This document shows, one piece after another, positions 42,461 to 52,075 of a DNA stretch of 64,000 nt; position 1 is the first letter of the stretch; every line of letters begins with the position of its first letter. A program made the translations under genes and the position numbers. Where the stretch lies: contig NZ_LGHT01000044.1 of the NCBI RefSeq assembly GCF_001202035.1, positions 248,001-312,000 of the forward strand, given 5' to 3'. Under the pieces are notes generated by a model that ran no database searches, was not told where the DNA came from, and saw only the letters and a list, made by a program, of their open reading frames with translations. Source of the stretch: Pseudorhodobacter wandonensis (GTDB lineage Bacteria; Pseudomonadota; Alphaproteobacteria; Rhodobacterales; Rhodobacteraceae).

Positions 42461-43771
42461 TTAGCGGAATGATCCGGGCATCAGCAGTTTCGGTAACCAC
42501 AATACGATCTCGGGGAATATGATAATTAGCAGCAATATCAGCAGCATGGGAATCAAGATGATCACCACGTCCCGCATGACCTGCATCACATTCATCCCGC
42601 CAATTGCCGCCGATATCAGCAAACACAGCCCATAGGGCGGCGTCACCAATCCAAAGGCCAGTGATACAATCCCGATAATCGCAAAGCTGACAGGCTCAAT
42701 CCCCGCCGCTTGCGCGACCGGCATCAAAACCGTGCCCAAGATGATGATCGTCGGAATCGCATCGATGAACAGGCCGAAAAACAAGAACAGCGCTGCGATC
42801 AACAAGCCCGTGCCCAATGGCCCGAATTGCGTAGCCGTCATCGCAGCCACAATCAGCCGTGGCACGTTGTAAAACGACAGCATCCAACCAAAGGCCGAGG
42901 CCGTGCCAATCGCAAACAAGGAAATCGACGCGAACCGGCCTGTATCATACAAAATTGCACCCAAGTCGCGGACGCTGACGGTGCGATAGACGAACATCCC
43001 CAAAATCAGCGCATAACCTGCGGCGATAATCGCGCTTTCGGTGGGGGTCACGATACCGCCAACAATGCCGCCGATGACCAAAATCGGGGTAAACATCGCC
43101 AGCGCCGCACCCTTTAGCGCATGCCAGAATTCGGCAAACGTCGGGGTGCCGGCGGTCGGATAGTTGTAAACCTTGGCATAGCCATACACCGTTGCCATCA
43201 ACGCCAGCCCGATCAGTATCCCCGGAATGGCTCCGCCCAGAAACAGCGCGCCCACTGAAACTTGCATCACGCCGCCCCAGACGACCATCAGGATGCTGGG
43301 CGGAATGATCACCCCCATCACCGATGAACAGGCCGTAATCGCAATGGAAAAGCGGGTGTCATAGCCCTCTTTCACCATCGCAGGGATCAAAATCTTGCCG
43401 CAACCCGCAGCATCGGCCGTCGAAGACCCCGAAATCCCGGCAAACAGCATCGATACGGCCACGTTCACATGGCCCAGCCCGCCGGGCATCCACCCCGTCA
43501 GCACACGCGCCAATTCAATCAGCTTATCCGTCACCTTGCCCGAGTTCATCAGGTTCGCGGCCAGCAAAAAGAACGGCACCGCCAGCAGGATGAACGAGTT
43601 ATACGACTGAAACATCCGGTCGATGATGATAAACGGCGTGAGCCGCATATCCATCATCACAATCGGAATCGTCGCAATCCCCAATGCAAAGGCCACCGGA
43701 ACCCGAATTGCGACCAGAAAAATAAACCCGCCCACCAAAATTGAACAAGCCATAACGGTAGAAACGATCAT
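42461..43771 (-). CDS. TRAP transporter large permease (DctM)
   Basis: A 436-residue DctM-family membrane protein: FAGISGSSTADAAGCGKILI, MGVIIPPSILMVV, and FGLVTPPYGLCLLISAA. It differs clearly from the DctM encoded at 39305, so the two systems are not a recent duplication. The start overlaps the DctQ stop by four bases (ATGA). A perfect terminator follows it. Confidence 0.93.
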   Translation of the reverse strand: MIVSTVMACSILVGGFIFLVAIRVPVAFALGIATIPIVMMDMRLTPFIIIDRMFQSYNSFILLAVPFFLLAANLMNSGKVTDKLIELARVLTGWMPGGLGHVNVAVSMLFAGISGSSTADAAGCGKILIPAMVKEGYDTRFSIAITACSSVMGVIIPPSILMVVWGGVMQVSVGALFLGGAIPGILIGLALMATVYGYAKVYNYPTAGTPTFAEFWHALKGAALAMFTPILVIGGIVGGIVTPTESAIIAAGYALILGMFVYRTVSVRDLGAILYDTGRFASISLFAIGTASAFGWMLSFYNVPRLIVAAMTATQFGPLGTGLLIAALFLFFGLFIDAIPTIIILGTVLMPVAQAAGIEPVSFAIIGIVSLAFGLVTPPYGLCLLISAAIGGMNVMQVMRDVVIILIPMLLILLLIIIFPEIVLWLPKLLMPGSFR

Positions 43772-44259
43772 ACAAAATCCTCCCGCGATTTGCGGTATAT
43801 TGAAATCGCCTCATACAGCCGGTACCCCGCAAACAGGGTCCAGACCACGCCAGCAATGGGAACAGAAATAAAGGTGACCATCAGGTTGGCCCGCATCATG
43901 ACCGAGTTCTGGATGCTGCCGAACTTGGCGTATTCGATGCCGTAAAATGCAAAAAGCATCGCAAAAACCAGAATCAGCACCAGCACAACCCCGTTTTGCA
44001 GCAAAATCATCAACGGCCGTTTGGCATCGGGCGTCACGCGCACATCAAAATGAATACCATCCCAAACCGCCACCATCGACCCGATCATCACGACCCAGAC
44101 AAAGATAAAGGTCGAAAGCTCTTCGGTCCAAAGATAGGTCGGGATAATCCCCGTATACCGCGAAATCACCTGCATCGCGACGGGTATGGCCAGCGAGCCC
44201 ATCAAAATCGCCAGCAAAACGCGCAACACATTCGCAAACTTGTCCAAGACAACGCCCAT
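43768..44259 (-). CDS. TRAP transporter small permease (DctQ)
   Basis: A 163-residue, four-helix DctQ protein with VISRYTGIIPTYLWTEELST, then GSMVAVWDGIHFDV, the pattern of the family. It pairs with the downstream DctM. It is separated from its dctP by a GC hairpin with a T tract (44297-44326), as in the neighbouring TRAP operon. Confidence 0.9.
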   Translation of the reverse strand: MGVVLDKFANVLRVLLAILMGSLAIPVAMQVISRYTGIIPTYLWTEELSTFIFVWVVMIGSMVAVWDGIHFDVRVTPDAKRPLMILLQNGVVLVLILVFAMLFAFYGIEYAKFGSIQNSVMMRANLMVTFISVPIAGVVWTLFAGYRLYEAISIYRKSREDFV

Positions 44260-44296
44260 TTACGCCCCCGAAATCTAGTGCCCAAAACACGAAAAA

Positions 44297-44326
44297 ACCC
44301 CGAGGCAACCTGCGCTGCCCCGGGGT
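44297..44326 (-). terminator. Attenuator/terminator between dctP and dctQ
   Basis: On the minus strand ACCCCGGGGCA and TGCCTCGGGGT pair (10 of 11 positions), followed by TTTTTCG. Like 41160-41187, it should keep the binding protein in excess over the permeases. Confidence 0.7.
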
Positions 44327-44334
44327 ATCGGCAA

Positions 44335-45327
44335 TTACTTCGCGCGGATTGCGTTCAGCAGTTCGGTCGCGCCCAACTCGGCTGCATAGGCGTCCTGCAC
44401 GGGGACAACCATTTTCAGCATTTCGTCACGGCCTTCAAACGGGATCAGTGTGATCTGCTTGGCATCGGCCATTTCCTGACGCTTTTCGCCGTCTTCACGC
44501 GATTCCAGCTCGCGGCCAAATTCGCCTGCTTCCTTGCCGGCTTTCAGCACAGCCGCTTGCAGCGCCTCGGGCAATGCGCGGAAGGTCTTGCCGCTCATCA
44601 CGATCGGACGCACGGTGATCGCGTGCTGGGTCAGGGTCAAATACGGCGCCACTTCATAAAACTTCAGGTTCTGAATGCTGGCAGCCTCGTTTTCAAACCC
44701 TTCGATAACGCCGGTCTGGATTGCGTTATACACTTCGTTATAGGCAATCGCCGAAGGGGCCGCATGCAGGGCCGCAAAGATTTGTGCCTGAATCGGCGCA
44801 CCCATCACGCGCATCCGAAAGCCGTTCAACTCGGCCATATCCTTGATCGGCTTGGCCGAAAGGATGTTGCGCACGCCGCCACCGTTATAACCGATGATCT
44901 TGATATCGGCTTTTTCCAGCAACTCTGCCTCAAGCGGGGCCAGAACGTCGCTGGACAGAACGGCGTTCCAATGGTCCAGATCGCGGAACAGGAACGGCAT
45001 ATCCATCAACGGAATAGACGGCGAGAACACCGCCATATTCGATGGCGCGAGGATCGTGTAATCCACGGCCACGCCTTGGTTCAGATAGGTCACATAATCC
45101 GACTCTACGCCCAATTCGCCATTCAGGCGCAAATCGAACGTGACATCGCCGTCATAGTTTTCTTTCACCAGATCCGCAAATTTGCGCAGCGTTTTGGTAT
45201 AGGCATGGTTTTCGTCAAACATGCTGGCGCCGCGCAGCGTGACCTGCGCACTGGCTGTGCTTGCCAACACGCTTGTCGCCAGAACGGCGCCCGATAGCAA
45301 AGTGACGGTTTTCTTGAAAATTGACAT
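44335..45327 (-). CDS. TRAP transporter solute-binding protein (DctP)
   Basis: A 330-residue periplasmic protein with signal peptide (MSIFKKTVTLLSGAVLATSV, then ASTASA). The ligand-binding Arg is in LNGFRMRVMGAPIQ, and NEVYNAIQTGVIEGFENEAA is the usual following motif. The substrate is an unidentified carboxylate. The divergent FCD-type GntR regulator 480 bases away is the likely controller, and FCD proteins commonly sense the transported acid. Confidence 0.93.
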   Translation of the reverse strand: MSIFKKTVTLLSGAVLATSVLASTASAQVTLRGASMFDENHAYTKTLRKFADLVKENYDGDVTFDLRLNGELGVESDYVTYLNQGVAVDYTILAPSNMAVFSPSIPLMDMPFLFRDLDHWNAVLSSDVLAPLEAELLEKADIKIIGYNGGGVRNILSAKPIKDMAELNGFRMRVMGAPIQAQIFAALHAAPSAIAYNEVYNAIQTGVIEGFENEAASIQNLKFYEVAPYLTLTQHAITVRPIVMSGKTFRALPEALQAAVLKAGKEAGEFGRELESREDGEKRQEMADAKQITLIPFEGRDEMLKMVVPVQDAYAAELGATELLNAIRAK

Positions 45328-45806
45328 GGTTGTCCTCCCTAACAGCGGGCCGCTCCCAGTTGGGTGGCCCTAAACTGGCGGCATTAAGTTGTATGCAATT
45401 GTAAAGAGTCAAGGATAATTTGGTCATTTTTGTCAAATTCATTAACCTGCATGGCAAGGATTTTTGCCGAAAAACGAACGTTTGTTTTATAAAAACGGCA
45501 TAAACACCCCCTTTTCATCAAGATTTGCAAAGCAAAATATTACAAATATTGACGCATCAATTCCGTCTTGCTACCTAGTATTGGGTAGGGGGCGCAGATC
45601 AAAAATGCATCGGACAGGCAAGCAACAAGCCGCAAAGCCTTGGGCAGTCAACGGGCGGTCGTCCGCCGGATCAGACCATCCACCGCCCATGAACCGGTTG
45701 AGAAGGCCAGATTTGCGCGATATGCCCCCACAATGTTTCACCGCCGCGTTTCTCCCTTCGGCGCCAATCCTTCAACCGACCCCAAATCCATAGAGGATCT
45801 TTTGCA
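45328..45806. promoter_or_regulatory. Divergent control region, second TRAP operon and GntR gene
   Basis: A 479-base AT-richer region without a supported gene. It holds TTGGTC-N5-TGTCAA (45420-45436), which on the minus strand gives a TTGACA element, an AT-rich symmetric TTGTATGCAATTGTAA near 45392, and a CTACC/GGTAG dyad near 45571-45588. On the plus strand TTGACG near 45554 could be the -35 of the GntR promoter. Confidence 0.4.
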
Positions 45807-46544
45807 ATGGCGCCCAGCGAGCGGCACATAAAGACAGACCCGACCGCGCATGAGGCCGCACGGACCTTGGCCGACCAAGCCTATGAACAAATCCTGTCGA
45901 TGATTATTCATGGCGAAATCGCGGTTGGTGCCAAGCTGCCGACCGAACATGCGCTCAGCCAGCGCTTTGGCATGTCACGCCCCGTTCTGCGTCAGGCCCT
46001 GCAACATCTGCGCAACGATGATCTGATCGTGTCGCGTCAGGGGTCGGGCTCTTACGTCACGCGCAAACCGGATGGCGAGGTGCTGGAATTCGCGCCGATC
46101 GGCTCTATTGCCGACATCCAGCGCACCTTTGAATTTCGCGTCGCGGTTGAGGGCGAGGCCGCCTATTTCGCCGCCAAGCGTCGCAGTGATGCCGAGCTGG
46201 CCGCGATCAAGGCGGCGCTTCTGGCACTTGATGCCTGTATCGCGCAGGGCGAATTGGGCGCTGACGCGGATGAGGATTTTCACGCCGCGATTTGCGACGC
46301 TTCGGGCAATCAGTATTTCACCGCGGCGCGGCATTCGATGAAGGCCAATATCCTGACCGGCCTGAACCTGACCCGCAACCTGTCGCTGACCAAGCCCAAA
46401 GACCGCCTGCAACTGGTCCAGAAAGAGCATTACGCCATTTACAACGCCATCGCCGCAGGCGATCAGATCGCCGCGCGTGAGGCGATGCGCGCCCATATCG
46501 AAAACGCCCGCAAACGGGTTTTCGACGGCACACCGGAAAGCTGA
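45807..46544 (+). CDS. GntR-family regulator (FadR/FCD subgroup)
   Basis: A 245-residue regulator with a winged helix (YEQILSMIIHGEIAVGAKLP, LSQRFGMSRPVLRQALQHLR, RQGSGSYVT) and an FCD domain (DEDFHAAICDASGN; QKEHYAIYNAIAAGD; REAMRAHIENARKR). It is divergent from the second TRAP operon and probably controls it; a related half-site upstream of the first TRAP operon suggests it might control both. Confidence 0.9.
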   Translation: MAPSERHIKTDPTAHEAARTLADQAYEQILSMIIHGEIAVGAKLPTEHALSQRFGMSRPVLRQALQHLRNDDLIVSRQGSGSYVTRKPDGEVLEFAPIGSIADIQRTFEFRVAVEGEAAYFAAKRRSDAELAAIKAALLALDACIAQGELGADADEDFHAAICDASGNQYFTAARHSMKANILTGLNLTRNLSLTKPKDRLQLVQKEHYAIYNAIAAGDQIAAREAMRAHIENARKRVFDGTPES

Positions 46545-46666
46545 TCACCGGCTTTCGCAGCTTGTTACCATGGTCGTCCACAGCATCGCCAAAATGCTGC
46601 AACATTCCGGCGTGCAGCACGGCACGCTTAACTGCACGCGATGTCAGGCCGATGCAGCCAAAGCCA

Positions 46667-47860
46667 TTAGCGCATCATATTCCACGCCTGAAAATCAAGA
46701 CCCATCGGCCCCGCCAAGTCTTGCGCGGAATCATACACCAGCTCTAGCGCGTAATGCGGGTTATGCACGAATGCGCCTTTGTCCGAGGTCACGAATTTCC
46801 AGTTATAGGTGGCTTGCAGCAGGCGCGGTGTCCAGGCGTTATAGGCAACAGCATTGCCGTTTTGCTCATCTATGCGGCCATCGCCATTGGCATCGGCAAA
46901 GAAATAGGGAAAGCGGTGGTCATCAAACACCATCGGCACGCCCGCAACCTTGGTCGCATAGTCGATAATCAACCCCTGCAGCCGCTCTGCATTGGCGGCC
47001 AGATCGGCGCGCAACCCTTTTTTCAGATCGCCGCTGCCGTCATAGCTGATGCGCGACAGGCGGATATTGTCCAGCTTGCTATCCTCATGGCAGGTGCTGC
47101 ACGCGTCTTGTGCCACCTTCAGGCTGTGCGGTTCGTGGCAGGAAACGCAGGTTTCCACCGGCCGCGCGTGGAAAAAGCGGCCGCTATAGTCCTTATCCGG
47201 ATACTGAAACCCCGACCCGCCATAGCCGCCCAACCACGTCGCCGCCGCAACGGCATAATGCGGGTTGATGAACTTCAACTCGGGGTTCGGCGCGTCGGGC
47301 TCCAGCGTGGCAACTGCTTTGGAAATCATATTACCCGCCGCGCGACCTTGGTGGCACGTCATGCAAGATGCCTCGGCTGTGGTGGCAACGGGGTGCATCA
47401 GGCCGCTGGGGAATTTAACCTCGGTCACTTTGTTCAGGGCAGGGTTGTGGCAGGTGTCGCAATCAACCACGCCGCCAACCGGTGTGGGGCCTTTCTTTAC
47501 CCCCGGCGCGCTGCCATCCAACCCGTGAAAGCTGCGAAACCCCGCACCCGAATGGCAGGTCGCGCAAACGGGTGGAATCTCGCCCTCACTATCCCAATGC
47601 GCAAAGGCCTCGGCATGCGAATCAGAATGGCCCGACCGCGCCCAGTTTGCGATGGCCGTCTGGTTCGCGATCTTGATCTCATCGGGTTTGAACGGCCCCG
47701 AGCGCGGCTTCACAAACTGCCCCAGCTCTTGTGCGATTGCCTCAATTTCGGGCGAAGTGCCGGTGGTTTGCGCTTGGGCTGCACCAATTGCGGGCAGTAC
47801 CGCCAGTGCGAGGCCGAAAGAAACATGTATTCCAAATAAATCTTTTATTCTCAATGACAT
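46667..47860 (-). CDS. Periplasmic pentaheme cytochrome c
   Basis: A 397-residue exported protein with a signal peptide (LALAVLPAIGAAQAQ) and five C-x2-C-H haem motifs: CATCH, CDTCH, CMTCH, CVSCH, CSTCH. The motifs lie in the first two-thirds; the last third is haem-free, with a Ca-binding-like DANGDGRIDEQNG and a conserved-looking WTPRLLQATYNWKFV. The architecture resembles multihaem cytochromes of the tetrathionate-reductase/cytochrome-c-554 type, but I cannot name the subfamily. The start at 47860 has AAGGAAG upstream. It is divergent from the nqr operon with 124 bases between, so joint control and electron exchange with that complex are plausible. Confidence 0.88.
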   Translation of the reverse strand: MSLRIKDLFGIHVSFGLALAVLPAIGAAQAQTTGTSPEIEAIAQELGQFVKPRSGPFKPDEIKIANQTAIANWARSGHSDSHAEAFAHWDSEGEIPPVCATCHSGAGFRSFHGLDGSAPGVKKGPTPVGGVVDCDTCHNPALNKVTEVKFPSGLMHPVATTAEASCMTCHQGRAAGNMISKAVATLEPDAPNPELKFINPHYAVAAATWLGGYGGSGFQYPDKDYSGRFFHARPVETCVSCHEPHSLKVAQDACSTCHEDSKLDNIRLSRISYDGSGDLKKGLRADLAANAERLQGLIIDYATKVAGVPMVFDDHRFPYFFADANGDGRIDEQNGNAVAYNAWTPRLLQATYNWKFVTSDKGAFVHNPHYALELVYDSAQDLAGPMGLDFQAWNMMR

Positions 47861-47984
47861 ATATTTCTTCCTTTTTTGCAGCGGGTACACCTTCGAATAA
47901 AACTATGGTATCAGAAATGACGAAATTTCGCAACGATCTCGCCGCCGCAGCCTGTGCCGCACGGCTTTGTCAGATGGATATGTG

Positions 47985-49238
47985 ATGCGCTTTTCGCCGC
48001 TTTCTTCCGGGCTGATCTTGCCCCCCTCGGGGGCTGCCCCTGCGCAGACAACGGCCACCGAAAATCTGACCGCCGAAGCCGCGCTGACCCCCGCCCCGAA
48101 CGAAGAGCTGCGCGTCGATCTGCTGGTCGCCGAAGATGCAAAGGTGGCTCAGGGCCAGCCGGTGCTGCGCTTGCGGTCTGCGCCTGATATTGTGCTGGTG
48201 GCCCCGATGGCAGGGCGGGTCGCGCGGGTTGATCTGCGGCCCGGCCGCAGGCTGTCGCAGGTTGTGTTCTTTCAGGATGACCATTGCAACCGCCACGCCT
48301 TTGACACCAAATCCCCCGCTTTGCCTGCCTTGCTGCAGGCCTCGGGGCTGTGGCGCAGCATTTGCAGCCGCCCCTTTGGCCGCATGCCCCGCGCCACAGA
48401 ATCCCCCGCCGCGATATTTGTCATGGGCATTGATACGACCCCCGATGCCCCACCCCCATGGGCCGCCATCGCGGGCCGAGAGGATGATTTCAGCCGTGGC
48501 CTTGCCGCGCTGACCGCTTTCCCCGCCAAGCTGTTTTTGTGTGAGCCTGCGCATCAGCCATCCCCCATCCAGCCACCCGCAACCTTCACGCGCCTGCCCA
48601 TCCGTCCCATCCATCCGCAAGGTCTGGCCGGCTGGCAAATCCACCGTCATTTCCCCGCCACCCCCAGCGCCCCGGTGTGGGAAATCCACGCCGAAGATGT
48701 CGCCGATATTGGCGGGTTGCTTGCCACCGGTTATCTGCCCGCAACGCGTCTGGTCAGCCTATCTGGTGATGCTTTGCGTGCGCCCGCCATGATGCATTGT
48801 CAGAAAGGCGCCGATCTGCGCGGTCTTGGCCAATCCCTGCTGCGCCCCGGCCCGCATGAGGTGCTTTCGGGGTCAATCCTGACAGGTCTGCCCGCGCATT
48901 GGCTTGGGGTCCATGACCGGCAAGCCACATTCCCGACTCTGCGTGCCACCACCAAGCCCCCGCATTGGTTTGCTGCGGCCCTTGAACGCGCGGCCCGCCA
49001 TGCGCCAATCATCCCCTCGGCGGCGCTAGACCAATCGCTTGGCGGTGCAGTTCCCGCCGCCGCCCTCATCCGTGCCCTCGCCACCGCCGATACTGAAGGG
49101 TTCACCCGCCTTGGTGGCCTGTCGCTACTGGCCGAGGACGTCGCGCTTGCCGATTACGCCACCGGCGCACGCCCGCGCCTTGCCACCCAGTTGCGCGCCA
49201 TTCTGCACAAAATTGCCGCCGAGGAGGACGCGCTATGA
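47985..49238 (+). CDS. nqrA: Na+-NQR subunit A, divergent
   Basis: A 417-residue NqrA homologue (family about 445). Recognisable are VLVAPMAGRVARVDLRPGRR (lipoyl-like part), SGLWRSICSRPFGRMP, the HPQGLAGWQIHRHFP segment and the C-terminal RLGGLSLLAEDVALADYA. It is more divergent from Vibrio NqrA than the other subunits, and the C-terminal cysteines of Vibrio NqrA are absent. NqrA binds quinone on the cytoplasmic face. The start is uncertain: ATG 47985 or an upstream TTG at 47967. The stop overlaps nqrB (ATGA). Confidence 0.8.
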   Translation: MRFSPLSSGLILPPSGAAPAQTTATENLTAEAALTPAPNEELRVDLLVAEDAKVAQGQPVLRLRSAPDIVLVAPMAGRVARVDLRPGRRLSQVVFFQDDHCNRHAFDTKSPALPALLQASGLWRSICSRPFGRMPRATESPAAIFVMGIDTTPDAPPPWAAIAGREDDFSRGLAALTAFPAKLFLCEPAHQPSPIQPPATFTRLPIRPIHPQGLAGWQIHRHFPATPSAPVWEIHAEDVADIGGLLATGYLPATRLVSLSGDALRAPAMMHCQKGADLRGLGQSLLRPGPHEVLSGSILTGLPAHWLGVHDRQATFPTLRATTKPPHWFAAALERAARHAPIIPSAALDQSLGGAVPAAALIRALATADTEGFTRLGGLSLLAEDVALADYATGARPRLATQLRAILHKIAAEEDAL

Positions 49239-50011
49239 AACGAGGTCTTTGGGACCGCGAGATCATCGCCCTGCTGTTGCTGCTTGCCATGCTGCCGATG
49301 GTTCTGGCGTGGCTGGCCTATGGCGGGTTGGATGCCGCTGGCCGCCTTGCTTTTACCCTTATAACCTCGGGCCTCTGGCACCTTGTCTTTATGCTGGCCC
49401 GTGCGCAACCGCCCTCCTTTGCCGGTGCCGTGACCGCCATCGCCGTGGCCATGCTCGCCCCGGCCGATCTGACGCTTTGGCAACTCGTGCTTGGCATCAG
49501 CTTTGGCTCTGTCATGGCCGAGCTGGTGTTTGGCGGCTGGGGGCGCAATGTGCTGAACCCCGCCACCGTCACGCTCGCCTTCCTCGGCTTTGGTTTTCCC
49601 ACAGCCCCTTGGCATGATTTCGCGCTACCCGTGGCTTGGGCCGCCATCCCTGCACTGGCGATCGGCGCACTTTATGGTGTGATGTCATGGCGGCTGATCC
49701 TTGGGGCGCTGGCGGTGCTTGGCGTGGCACTTGCTGCCCACTTGCCCGTCACCGCAGCGCTGCCCAGCACCGCAATCGTCTTCGCCCTGCTGGTCACCGA
49801 CCCGGTCGCCAGCGCCCATACCCGCGCCGGCAGTTGGCTGAACGGTGCGCTTTTCGCCGCGCTTGTTACGCTGTTTGCCACGCAGTGGCACAGCGCCGCC
49901 CCCGCCCAAATCGCCGTTTCGGCGGCACTGCTTACCTCACTCGCAGCACCCTTGCTGGATGAGGCCGCAATCGCATTCTGGCTGTCGCGCAGGAGAAAAC
50001 GTCATGGCTAA
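49235..50011 (+). CDS. nqrB: Na+-NQR subunit B, short form without the FMN-attachment segment
   Basis: A 258-residue membrane protein of the NqrB/RnfD family; Vibrio NqrB has about 415. Residues about 65-130 align well (LTLWQLVLGISFGSVMAELV, FGGWGRNVLNPATVTLAFLG) and so does the end (LLVTDPVASAHTRAGSWLNG). The N-terminal roughly 110 residues are reduced. The segment after the NPA motif that in Vibrio carries DGYSGAT, with the flavinylated Thr236, is missing, with sequence resuming at the next helix. So no covalent FMN site is visible. It overlaps nqrC by eight bases. Confidence 0.85.
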   Translation: MKRGLWDREIIALLLLLAMLPMVLAWLAYGGLDAAGRLAFTLITSGLWHLVFMLARAQPPSFAGAVTAIAVAMLAPADLTLWQLVLGISFGSVMAELVFGGWGRNVLNPATVTLAFLGFGFPTAPWHDFALPVAWAAIPALAIGALYGVMSWRLILGALAVLGVALAAHLPVTAALPSTAIVFALLVTDPVASAHTRAGSWLNGALFAALVTLFATQWHSAAPAQIAVSAALLTSLAAPLLDEAAIAFWLSRRRKRHG

Positions 50012-50801
50012 CCTGAACCCCTTTGCCGCGTGGCGCCGCCTTTTGGCCCTGCCGAATGAAAGCCGCACCAAAACGGTTGCCATCGCTTTCCTCGTATCGG
50101 CCATATGCGCGCTGTTTGTCAGCGGTGCCACGGTCGTCTTGCGGCCCATCCAAACGGCCAACCGCGCGGCCGAGCAACAGGCGCGGCTGGAAACCCTGAT
50201 CGCAGGTATCCCCGGCATGTCCGACCTTCTGGCCCAATCGGGGGGCACACTGTCCACCGTGGTGATCGACCTTACCAAAGGCGCAGTTGCCGAAATTGCC
50301 CCCGCCGACCTGACCACAGCGCTGCAAGACAGCAGCAACTGGACCGGCCTGACCGCTGCCCAAGATACCGCAGGCCTTGGCCAGCGCCCTAACTTCGCGC
50401 AGGTCTATTTCCTGCGCGGGCCGGATGGCAACCTGTCACTTGCCCTGCTGCCAATCACGGGTGACGGTTATAACGGCCCGATTGATGCCATTCTGGCCCT
50501 GCGTGCAGATACGCAAACCATCGCAGGCCTTGCTATCACCAACCAGTCCGAAACCCCCGGCCTTGGCGCGCGGATCGAAGAACCCGCGTGGCTGTCGCAA
50601 TTCGGCGGCAAAACCGCGCTTGATGCCAGCGGCGCGCCGCGCTTTGCCGTCGCCAAAGGCACCGCAGGCAGCGAATATGAGGTGGACGGCATCACCGGTG
50701 CCACCCGCACCTCAAACGCGATCACCCGCATCATGCGGTTCTGGCTGGGGGATGACGGCTACGGCCCGCTGCTGGCCGCAATCCGGCGGGGGGCGTTTTA
50801 G
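50004..50801 (+). CDS. nqrC: Na+-NQR subunit C, flavoprotein
   Basis: A 265-residue protein with one N-terminal membrane helix (VAIAFLVSAICALFVSGATV) and a periplasmic FMN-binding domain. The flavinylation motif DGITGATRTS is intact, giving FMN on Thr234 attached by the ApbE encoded downstream. SETPGLGARIEEPAWLSQF is the other family signature. In NQR the periplasmic NqrC flavin receives electrons from the NqrD/E iron centre and passes them to NqrB, whose flavin site is missing here. Confidence 0.92.
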   Translation: MANLNPFAAWRRLLALPNESRTKTVAIAFLVSAICALFVSGATVVLRPIQTANRAAEQQARLETLIAGIPGMSDLLAQSGGTLSTVVIDLTKGAVAEIAPADLTTALQDSSNWTGLTAAQDTAGLGQRPNFAQVYFLRGPDGNLSLALLPITGDGYNGPIDAILALRADTQTIAGLAITNQSETPGLGARIEEPAWLSQFGGKTALDASGAPRFAVAKGTAGSEYEVDGITGATRTSNAITRIMRFWLGDDGYGPLLAAIRRGAF

Positions 50802-50804
50802 GTC

Positions 50805-51470
50805 ATGCCCGCAAGCCCCAGCCTTTGGCAGGTTCTTACCGCCCCGCTAATCCGGCAAAATCCGGTTACGCTGCAAATCCTTGGCATTTGTTCGGCGCTG
50901 GCAGTCACCACCTCAATGGCGACTGCGCTGACCATGTCGGCAGCGCTGACAGCAACGCTTGTGATGTCGGCGGGCACGATCAGCCTGATCCGCCGCCATA
51001 TCCCCGATAGCATCCGCCTGATCGTGCAAATCGTCATTGTCGCGTCATTGGTGATTGTAATCGATCAGGTCTTGCAGGCCTATTTGTTCGACATCAGCCA
51101 GAAACTATCAGTTTTTGTCAGCCTGATCACCACTAACTGCCTTGTGCTGGGGCGCACGGAATCCTTTTCGCGCCACAACCCGCCCCTGCGATCTATGGTC
51201 GATGCGCTGGGCAACGGGCTGGGCTATTCGCTGGTGCTAACGGTGATTGGCGCGGTGCGCGAATTTTTCGGGGCAGGGGCCTTGCTGGGTTGGCAAGTGC
51301 TGCCAACAATTGACCAAGGCGGCTGGTACACGCCGCTAAACCTGATGCTGCTGGCACCTTCGGCGTTTTTCCTGCTGGGCGGCTTGGTTTGGGCCATACG
51401 CACAGCGTTACCCGATCAGTCCGAGCCGCTGGAATACCTCGCCCCCGATGCACAGGGGGGCAAGGAATGA
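50805..51470 (+). CDS. nqrD: Na+-NQR subunit D
   Basis: A 221-residue, six-helix membrane protein. The iron-ligand cysteines of the NqrD/E pair are present ([12 protein letters not shown] and [14 protein letters not shown]). It forms the pseudo-symmetric membrane core with NqrE that carries electrons across the membrane. It starts four bases after nqrC and ends overlapping nqrE. Confidence 0.94.
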   Translation: MPASPSLWQVLTAPLIRQNPVTLQILGICSALAVTTSMATALTMSAALTATLVMSAGTISLIRRHIPDSIRLIVQIVIVASLVIVIDQVLQAYLFDISQKLSVFVSLITTNCLVLGRTESFSRHNPPLRSMVDALGNGLGYSLVLTVIGAVREFFGAGALLGWQVLPTIDQGGWYTPLNLMLLAPSAFFLLGGLVWAIRTALPDQSEPLEYLAPDAQGGKE

Positions 51471-52075
51471 CCGAGCTTTGGGCGCTGTTCTTGCGCGCCG
51501 CTTTCGTCGAAAACATGCCGCTGACGTTTTTTCTGGGGCTGTGCACCTTTATCGCACTGTCGCGCAAAACCGCACCGGCGCTGGGCCTTGGCATCGCGAT
51601 GGTCGCGGTAATGGGCGTCACCGTGCCACTGAACCATCTGATCTATACCACCCTGCTGGCCCCCGGTGCATGGGCTTGGGCGGGTTTGGATGCTGACCTG
51701 TCCTATCTGAAACTGATCGCCTTTATCGGCGTCATCGCTGCCACGGTGCAGCTGTTGGAAATGGTGCTGGATCGGTTTTTCCCCGCAATTTACGCCTCAT
51801 TCGGGGTGTTCTTGCCGCTGCTGACGGTGCAATGCGCCATTCTGGCAGGCAGCCTGTTTATGGTAGATCGTGACTATACGCTTGCCCAATCCACCGTATT
51901 CGGCCTTGGCGCAGGTTTTGGCTTTGCGGTCGCGGTGGTCATGCTTGGTGCCATTCGCGCGCGGCTGGTCTATGCCGATCTGCCCCAACGGCTGCGGGGG
52001 CTTGGCATCACCTTTATCCTTGCGGGTATGATGTCGCTTGGCTTTTCCGCCTTTGCGCAAATGGTGGCATCATGA
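51467..52075 (+). CDS. nqrE: Na+-NQR subunit E
   Basis: A 202-residue, six-helix protein homologous to NqrD, with its two conserved cysteines ([12 protein letters not shown] and [12 protein letters not shown]). The ATGA overlaps on both sides couple it to nqrD and nqrF. The start at 51467 matches family N-termini ([20 protein letters not shown]). Confidence 0.94.
   Translation: MTELWALFLRAAFVENMPLTFFLGLCTFIALSRKTAPALGLGIAMVAVMGVTVPLNHLIYTTLLAPGAWAWAGLDADLSYLKLIAFIGVIAATVQLLEMVLDRFFPAIYASFGVFLPLLTVQCAILAGSLFMVDRDYTLAQSTVFGLGAGFGFAVAVVMLGAIRARLVYADLPQRLRGLGITFILAGMMSLGFSAFAQMVAS

Noticed and set aside
47982-49238. Reading the first gene of the nqr operon as RnfC
   Set aside because: It lacks the 4Fe-4S cysteine motifs of RnfC and matches NqrA segments; the operon also has NqrF and NqrM.
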